Shown in pieces: positions 58,853 through 64,000 of a DNA stretch of 64,000 nucleotides. The stretch lies in contig DXZQ01000008.1 in assembly GCA_019419585.1 (NCBI GenBank), forward strand, positions 1 through 64,000. Direction: 5' to 3'. Within the stretch, counting starts at the first letter, position 1; each line of letters starts with the position of its first letter. Source of the stretch: Collinsella sp. (GTDB lineage: Bacteria > Actinomycetota > Coriobacteriia > Coriobacteriales > Coriobacteriaceae). The notes beneath the pieces were generated by a model. The model saw nothing but the letters and a program-made list of their open reading frames with translations, made no database searches and was not told the origin of the DNA. A program made the translations under genes and the position numbers.

Positions 58853-59791
58853 ATGCTCGATCAGGCTTATTCTCGTCGTCAGTTCCTCGGCCTCGCTGGT
58901 GGTCTTGCCAGCATCGTCGGTCTCGGTCTCGTTGGTTGCGGCGGCTCCAACGCCGCCAACACCGCTGCTGAGGGCAGCGCCGCTGCTGCCGAGTCCGTCT
59001 CGGGCGAGGTGACCTACGACGGCGCTTCCTCGTTCCAGGCTCTCGTCGAGGCTGCTGCCGAGAAGTTCATGGATGCCAACCCGGACGTCTCCGTCTCCGG
59101 TTCGGGTAACGGTTCGGGCAAGGGCCTGACCGCTGTCGCCGCCGGCACCGTCACCATCGGTAATTCCGATGTCTTCGCCGAGACCAAGCTCGAGGCCGAT
59201 CAGGTCAAGAACCTCGTCGATCACGAGGTCGCCGTCGTGGGCATGGGCCCCGTCGTCTCCAAGAACGTGACAGTCGACGACCTGACCCTCGAGCAGCTCA
59301 AGGGCATCTTCTCCGGCCAGATCACCAACTGGAAGGAGGTCGGCGGCGACGACGCCAAGATCGTCGTTCTCAACCGCAAGGCCGGCTCCGGCACCCGCGC
59401 CACCTTCGAGGCCGCCGTCTTTGGCGACGAGGCCGTCGACTTTAAGGGCGACGCCGAGCTCGACAAGTCCGGCGATGTCCAGACTCAGATGGGCAGCACC
59501 GACAACGCCATCTCCTACCTTGACTTCTCGCACTTCGATGACTCCAAGTTCAACGCCATCATGGTCGAGGGCGTCGAGCCCAAGAGCACAAACGTCACCG
59601 ACGACTCCTTCAAGATCTGGGCGACCGAGCACATGTACTGTGCTAAGGACGCCGACGAGGCCACCAAGGCCTTCCTGGAGTTCATGCTTTCCGACGACGT
59701 CCAGGGCAAGCTCGTCGAGGAGCAGGGCTTTATTCCCGTTTCTGCCATGAAGGTCGTCAAGGACGCCAGTGGCAAGGTCTCCGCTAAATAA
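58853..59791 (+). CDS. pstS: Phosphate-binding lipoprotein PstS
   Basis: The 312-residue periplasmic-type binding protein of the Pst ABC transporter has an RR-containing signal (SRRQFLGLAGG) and a lipobox LVGC, so a lipid-anchored Tat substrate is possible. The ligand loops GSGNGSGKGL and RKAGSGTR match phosphate-binding PstS. GAAAGGAAG precedes ATG 58853. It is the first gene of pstSCAB. Expression probably depends on phosphate limitation, though no clear PHO box was identified. Confidence 0.95.
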   Translation: MLDQAYSRRQFLGLAGGLASIVGLGLVGCGGSNAANTAAEGSAAAAESVSGEVTYDGASSFQALVEAAAEKFMDANPDVSVSGSGNGSGKGLTAVAAGTVTIGNSDVFAETKLEADQVKNLVDHEVAVVGMGPVVSKNVTVDDLTLEQLKGIFSGQITNWKEVGGDDAKIVVLNRKAGSGTRATFEAAVFGDEAVDFKGDAELDKSGDVQTQMGSTDNAISYLDFSHFDDSKFNAIMVEGVEPKSTNVTDDSFKIWATEHMYCAKDADEATKAFLEFMLSDDVQGKLVEEQGFIPVSAMKVVKDASGKVSAK

Positions 59792-59816
59792 GTAATCGCC
59801 CCCGGAAAGGTTTGCA

Positions 59817-60725
59817 ATGGCAAAACAGCTGCCAAAGCGCGAGCTTGAGAACGTGGGCCTGGGCGTCACGGGTGCGTGCGTAGCGCTCGTGACGCTTGTC
59901 GTTGCCGCGCTCATCTTTATGGTCGCCCAAAAGGGCCTCTCGGCTTTTTTCAAGGACGGCGTCTCGATCGTCGAGTTTTTTATCGGTACCAAGTGGGACC
60001 TGGCCAACACGGCCGAAAACGGCCTGCCCTACACTGGCGCCCTGCCCCTGATCGTCACCTCGTTTGCGGTCATGGTGCTCTCCACGCTCATCGCACTGCC
60101 CATCGCCATCGGCTCTGCCATCTTTGCGGTCGAGATTCAGCCTAAGTTTGGCTCCAAGGTTTTTCAGCCGCTCATTGAGCTTTTGACCGGTATTCCCTCG
60201 GTCGTCTTTGGCCTGATCGGTTTTCACGTGGTCGTCGGCCTTATGAAGAGCGTTTTCCACGTGAGCACGGGTCTGGGTATCTTGCCCGGCGCTATCGTGC
60301 TGGCAGTCATGATTCTGCCGACGATGACCACGCTTTCGGTCGATGGCCTGCGCGCCGTGCCCGATAGCTACCGCCAGGGTTCGCTCGCGCTGGGCTACAC
60401 CCGCTGGCAGACCATCTGGCACGTGGTGCTCAAGTCCGCCATGCCCTCGCTCATGACCGCAGTCATCCTTGGCATGACCCGCGCCTTTGGCGAGACGCTC
60501 GCCGTGCGCATGGTCATTGGCGGCATCGAGGCCATGCCGACGTCGCTGCTGTCGCCGGCGTCTACCATCACCACCACGCTCACCACGTCCATGGCGGTCT
60601 ATGCCGAGGGCTCGGCGCAGGACGACGTCCTGTGGGCGCTCGGTCTGCTGCTGATGGGCATGAGCCTCATCTTTATCCTGATCATCCATCTCATTGGCCG
60701 CAAGGGGGCGAAGGCTCGTGGCTAG
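59817..60725 (+). CDS. pstC: Phosphate ABC transporter permease PstC
   Basis: The 302-residue product has six transmembrane helices and the permease EAA-type loop (YRQGSLALGYTRWQTIWHVVLKSAMPSL). It comes 25 bases after pstS and overlaps pstA by 8 bases. It forms the inner-membrane channel with PstA. Confidence 0.96.
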   Translation: MAKQLPKRELENVGLGVTGACVALVTLVVAALIFMVAQKGLSAFFKDGVSIVEFFIGTKWDLANTAENGLPYTGALPLIVTSFAVMVLSTLIALPIAIGSAIFAVEIQPKFGSKVFQPLIELLTGIPSVVFGLIGFHVVVGLMKSVFHVSTGLGILPGAIVLAVMILPTMTTLSVDGLRAVPDSYRQGSLALGYTRWQTIWHVVLKSAMPSLMTAVILGMTRAFGETLAVRMVIGGIEAMPTSLLSPASTITTTLTTSMAVYAEGSAQDDVLWALGLLLMGMSLIFILIIHLIGRKGAKARG

Positions 60726-61644
60726 CACGCGCATCCACATCGACGAGGCGAGACTCGGGCTTGTCCAAAAGCAGGACCGCATCGCCACGGGCGTGCTGAC
60801 GGCGATTGTCGCCATCGTCATGCTTATCGTCGTCTCCATGGTGGCCTACATCCTGTTCGAGGGTATCTCGACGCTGTTCCAGCCGGGCTTTCTCACGCAG
60901 CCCGCACGCGCCAACGGAACGCAGGGCGGCGTGCTCTACCAGCTGTTCGACTCGTTCTATCTGCTGCTGATCACCCTGATCATCTCGGTGCCCATCAGCC
61001 TGGGCGGCGCGGTCTTTTTGGTTGAGTACGCGCCCGATGGGCCTATTCGCGACATCGCCTCGACCGCCATCGAGACGCTGTCCTCGCTGCCCTCCATTGT
61101 CGTAGGCATGTTCGGCTTTCTGGTGTTCTCGGTGCAGCTGGGCTGGAAGTACTCCATCATCTCCGGCGCCGTCGCGCTCACCATGTTCAACATCCCCATC
61201 CTGGTGCGCGTGATTCAGCAGGCGCTCGAGGACGTGCCGCAGGCCCAGCGCGATGCATGCCTGGCCATGGGCCTCACTCGCTGGGAGGCCACACTGCACA
61301 TCCTGATTCCCGAGGCCATGCCCGCCATCGTGACCGGCATCGTGCTTTCGGCCGGCCGCGTGTTTGGCGAGGCCGCGGCGCTGCTCTTTACCTCGGGCAT
61401 GAGCTCGCCGGTTCGCCTGAACTTCTTGAGCTTTAACCTGTCGAGCCCCACCTGCGCCTGGAACGTGTTCCGTCCCGGCGAGTCGCTGGCCGTGCACATC
61501 TACAAGATCTATGGCGAGGGCAGCCCCGAGGCCCAGCAGATCGTCTGGGGCACTGCGGCACTGCTGATGATTTGCGTGCTGCTGTTTAACGTAGTCGCCC
61601 GTATCGTGGGCAAGCAACTGGCAAGGAGGATGACGGCCGAATGA
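60718..61644 (+). CDS. pstA: Phosphate ABC transporter permease PstA
   Basis: The 308-residue product has six transmembrane helices and the coupling loop AQRDACLAMGLTRWEATLHILIPEAMPAI. GTG 60718 is placed behind GAAGG within the end of pstC. It ends overlapping the pstB start (ATGA, 61641-61644). Confidence 0.95.
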   Translation: MASTRIHIDEARLGLVQKQDRIATGVLTAIVAIVMLIVVSMVAYILFEGISTLFQPGFLTQPARANGTQGGVLYQLFDSFYLLLITLIISVPISLGGAVFLVEYAPDGPIRDIASTAIETLSSLPSIVVGMFGFLVFSVQLGWKYSIISGAVALTMFNIPILVRVIQQALEDVPQAQRDACLAMGLTRWEATLHILIPEAMPAIVTGIVLSAGRVFGEAAALLFTSGMSSPVRLNFLSFNLSSPTCAWNVFRPGESLAVHIYKIYGEGSPEAQQIVWGTAALLMICVLLFNVVARIVGKQLARRMTAE

Positions 61645-62513
61645 GCGAGACGAATGCGACGCCCGCAACCGAGGCGGCATCGTCCGACACCCAGGACTTT
61701 TTGTCGAGCGTGGGGGAGAGCGAGAAACGTGTTCGCGTGAGCGGCAAGGCCGTGAGCGACGAGGTCGTGCTCTCCACCAAGGACGTCAACGTGTACTATG
61801 GCGACCACCATGCGCTGCACAATACGTCGCTCGACTTCCACAAGGGTGAGATCACGGCGCTCATCGGGCCTTCGGGCTGCGGCAAGTCGACCTTCTTGCG
61901 CAGCCTCAACCTGATGAATCGCGAGATTCGCGGCTGCCGCGTGGAGGGCGAGATCAGCTACCGCGGACGCAACGTGAACACCAAGACCGAGAATACCTAC
62001 GAGCTGCGCCGGTCCATTGGCATGGTGTTTCAGCAGCCCAACCCCTTCCGCAAGTCCATTCGAGACAACATCACGTTTGCGCCCAAGCGCCACGGCATCA
62101 CCGACCGCGACGAGCTCGATCGCATGGTCGAGGAAAGCCTGCGCGGTGCGGCCCTGTGGGACGAGGTCAAGGACAAGCTCGACAAGAGCGCCTACGCGCT
62201 TTCGGGCGGTCAGCAGCAGCGTTTGTGCATCGCGCGCACGCTGGCACTCAACCCCGACGTAATCCTGTTTGACGAGCCCTGCTCGGCGCTCGACCCCATC
62301 TCGACGCTGGCGATCGAGGACCTCATGTCGTCGATCGTGGCCGACCGCGCCATCGTCATCGTGACGCACAACATGGAGCAGGCGTCGCGCGTGTCCAACC
62401 GCACGGCGTTTTTCTACATGGGCGATATGGTCGAGTACGACGAGACCGACGAGATTTTCCAACGGCCCAAGGATAAGCGGCTGAATGATTACCTCACCGG
62501 CATGTTCTCCTAG
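61641..62513 (+). CDS. pstB: Phosphate ABC transporter ATPase PstB
   Basis: The 290-residue ATPase has Walker A GPSGCGKST, Q-loop MVFQQPNPF, signature ALSGGQQQRLCIAR and Walker B ILFDEPCSALDP. An extra Ser/Thr-rich lead of about 40 residues precedes the fold. It ends the operon before two hairpins (62532-62557 and 62570-62606). No phoU follows. Confidence 0.97.
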   Translation: MSETNATPATEAASSDTQDFLSSVGESEKRVRVSGKAVSDEVVLSTKDVNVYYGDHHALHNTSLDFHKGEITALIGPSGCGKSTFLRSLNLMNREIRGCRVEGEISYRGRNVNTKTENTYELRRSIGMVFQQPNPFRKSIRDNITFAPKRHGITDRDELDRMVEESLRGAALWDEVKDKLDKSAYALSGGQQQRLCIARTLALNPDVILFDEPCSALDPISTLAIEDLMSSIVADRAIVIVTHNMEQASRVSNRTAFFYMGDMVEYDETDEIFQRPKDKRLNDYLTGMFS

Positions 62514-62569
62514 TCCGGGACATGCTTGAGGCCCGCGGCGGCCACGGTTGCCGCGGGACTGATTGGAGA

Positions 62570-62606
62570 GGCGGGTCATCTCTTTTACGAGATGGCCCGC
62601 CTTTTT
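62570..62606 (+). terminator. Terminator of pstSCAB
   Basis: GGCGGGTCATCTC (62570-62582) and GAGATGGCCCGCC (62589-62601) form a 13-bp stem with one GU pair, followed by TTTTT. A second hairpin, CCCGCGGC with GCCGCGGG, lies at 62532-62557. Confidence 0.93.
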
Positions 62607-62625
62607 GCGTTGTTCACGTCCTTCG

Positions 62626-62748
62626 ACCTGCCAAAAAGGGACAGGTTTATTTTGGCAGGTTAACGTTTTACCATGGAGCGTGCTCGGAGCGCCCTGACGT
62701 TTGCCCAGATAAAACCTGCCAAAATAAACCTGTCCCTTTTTGGTAGGT
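62626..62748. repeat. Inverted repeat C, copies 2 and 3 in opposite orientation
   Basis: The 36-bp arm 62626-62661 and its inverted copy 62713-62748 differ at one position. Each arm also has an internal AACCTGCC/GGCAGGTT palindrome. The right copy repeats the CGTTTGCCCAGATAAA leader of 55325. Confidence 0.85.
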
Positions 62749-62809
62749 TTTGGGGTGGGGCTCGCTGCTATCATGGACAACGTTGAATTTCTACGAAGGA
62801 GCAGGGCAT

Positions 62810-64000
62810 ATGGCGATTCTTTTGGGATGCGATTCCGTCAGCCTAGAGTTTCCCACCAAGCATATTTTTAATAGCGTAACGCTCGGCGTGGGCGAGGGCG
62901 ACCGTATTGGTATTGTCGGCAAAAACGGCGACGGCAAGTCGACGCTGCTGAGTGTACTCGCCGGCACGCTGGAGCCCGACGACGGCCGCGTGACGCATCG
63001 CCGCGGCACCACGATCGGCCTGCTCGGCCAAAAGGACAACCTGGTCGATACCGACACCGTGCATCATGCTGTCGTCGGTGACACGCCTGAGTACGAGTGG
63101 GCCTCGAGCCCGCGTACACGTCAGATCCTCGCTGGCCTTATTAGCGATGTGCCCTGGGAGGGCATGGTGGGCGAGCTTTCGGGCGGCCAGCGCCGTCGTG
63201 TGGACCTCGCGCGCCTGCTGATCGGTGACTACGACGTGCTCATGCTCGACGAGCCCACCAACCACCTGGACATGCGTACCATCAACTGGCTTGCACGCCA
63301 TCTTAAGGCTCGCTGGCAGCGCGGCCAGGGCGCCATGCTCGTGGTCACGCACGATCGCTGGTTCTTGGACGAGGTCTGCACTAGCATGTGGGAGGTCCAC
63401 GACGGCCAGGTCGACCCCTTCGAGGGCGGTTACTCCGCATATATCCTTCAGCGCGTGGAGCGCGACCGCATGGCCGCGGTTACCGAGGAGCGCCGTCGCA
63501 ACATGGCGCGCAAGGAGCTTGCATGGCTGAGCCGTGGCGCCCAGGCCCGTTCCACTAAGCCCAAGTTTCGCGTGGAAGCCGCCCGCGAGCTGATCGCCGA
63601 CGTGCCGCCCGTGCGCGACGAGCTGGAGCTCAAGCGCCTCGCCGTGAGTCGCCTGGGCAAACAGGTCATCGACGTGATCGACGTGGACGCCGGCTATGCC
63701 GATACCGACGGCGCGCCCAAGCAGGTGCTCTCCGATGTGACCTGGCTTATCGGCGCGGGCGACCGCTATGGTCTGCTGGGTGAGAACGGCGCCGGCAAGT
63801 CGACCTTGCTCGACGTGATTCAGGGCAAGATCGCGCCCCTGCGCGGTCGCGTGAAGATTGGCCAGACGGTGCGCTTTGGCGTGCTGTCGCAGCGGCTCGA
63901 GGAACTCGAGCCCTACATGGGCGACACGATTCGCGAGGTGCTCAGCAACTATAAGAAGTACTACGTCATAGACGGCAAGGAGACTTCGCCCGAGAAGCTT
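62810..64000 (+). CDS. ABC-F ATPase, 3'-truncated by window edge
   Basis: The frame runs from ATG 62810 (after GAAGGAGCAG) to the last base, 397 codons. It is an ABC-F protein with two ATPase domains and no membrane part. Domain 1 has GKNGDGKST, signature ELSGGQRRRVDLARLL and LMLDEPTNHLD. A linker rich in Arg/Glu follows (about 210-270), then the second Walker A, GENGAGKST. ABC-F proteins act on the ribosome in translation quality control or antibiotic protection; Uup-like is likely. The first Walker A has Asp where Ala is usual (GKNGDGKST). Confidence 0.93.
   Translation, partial: MAILLGCDSVSLEFPTKHIFNSVTLGVGEGDRIGIVGKNGDGKSTLLSVLAGTLEPDDGRVTHRRGTTIGLLGQKDNLVDTDTVHHAVVGDTPEYEWASSPRTRQILAGLISDVPWEGMVGELSGGQRRRVDLARLLIGDYDVLMLDEPTNHLDMRTINWLARHLKARWQRGQGAMLVVTHDRWFLDEVCTSMWEVHDGQVDPFEGGYSAYILQRVERDRMAAVTEERRRNMARKELAWLSRGAQARSTKPKFRVEAARELIADVPPVRDELELKRLAVSRLGKQVIDVIDVDAGYADTDGAPKQVLSDVTWLIGAGDRYGLLGENGAGKSTLLDVIQGKIAPLRGRVKIGQTVRFGVLSQRLEELEPYMGDTIREVLSNYKKYYVIDGKETSPEKL

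Overview
The window is about 60% G+C chromosomal DNA with strong Shine-Dalgarno sequences (AAGGAGG and variants). Its mix of genes points to an anaerobic gut actinobacterium of the Coriobacteriia, most likely Collinsella. The supporting genes are a one-carbon/folate set (Fhs, FchA, FolD), a superoxide reductase, QueH, C69 and M20 dipeptidases, DUF4430 surface proteins and GtrA proteins. The genus is an inference; there is no rRNA or tRNA gene here to anchor it.

Layout. 1-9400: the end of an SNF2 helicase, a superoxide reductase, an NAD+ synthase-like protein that has lost its catalytic motifs, the ruvCAB operon and formate-THF ligase. 9500-13250: a PASTA-like membrane protein, a zinc/cation transporter and a double zinc-ribbon protein. 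13260-16120: a lower-G+C accessory patch with a SHOCT micro-gene, a 30-residue peptide gene between inverted repeats, a truncated ADP-ribosylglycohydrolase and a DUF1016 nuclease. 16386-20600: a frameshifted surface PI-PLC and two paralogous lipoproteins. 20978-26633: fchA-folD, a C69 dipeptidase, and a phasin-like/UbiB pair. 26745-31789: a cobalamin riboswitch followed by two DUF4430 surface proteins. 31888-43595: two GtrA proteins, class III FBPase, DegV, a TIM-barrel protein, an RNA m5C methyltransferase, a divergent methionyl-tRNA synthetase, queH and queA. 43595-48367: a coiled-coil tail-anchored protein, an SDR enzyme and tgt, separated by repeat cassettes. 49454-55376: an island with dinJ-yafQ, a primase-helicase of the TOTE type, a MITE-like element and a complete IS256-family element with an 8-bp target duplication. 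55363-64000: DegV, a HAD phosphatase, a dipeptidase, pstSCAB and the start of an ABC-F gene.

Genes that work together. Fhs, FchA and FolD form one C1-THF route. FolD has lost its two cyclohydrolase residues, and the separate FchA would supply that step. QueH, QueA and Tgt are three enzymes of queuosine tRNA modification. The riboswitch plus the DUF4430 proteins looks like a cell-surface cobalamin capture system: four transcobalamin-beta-like domains fused to a beta-propeller on a wall-spanning stalk, followed by a second single-domain protein.

Intergenic DNA is unusually rich in repeats. At least five inverted-repeat families recur inside this one window. One (about 100 nt, copies at 5081, 43641 and 46832) has compensatory base changes in its stems. 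Two others are a long-terminal-repeat MITE-like element (22501, 53321) and inverted repeats that reach into the 3' ends of genes (50078, 55325).
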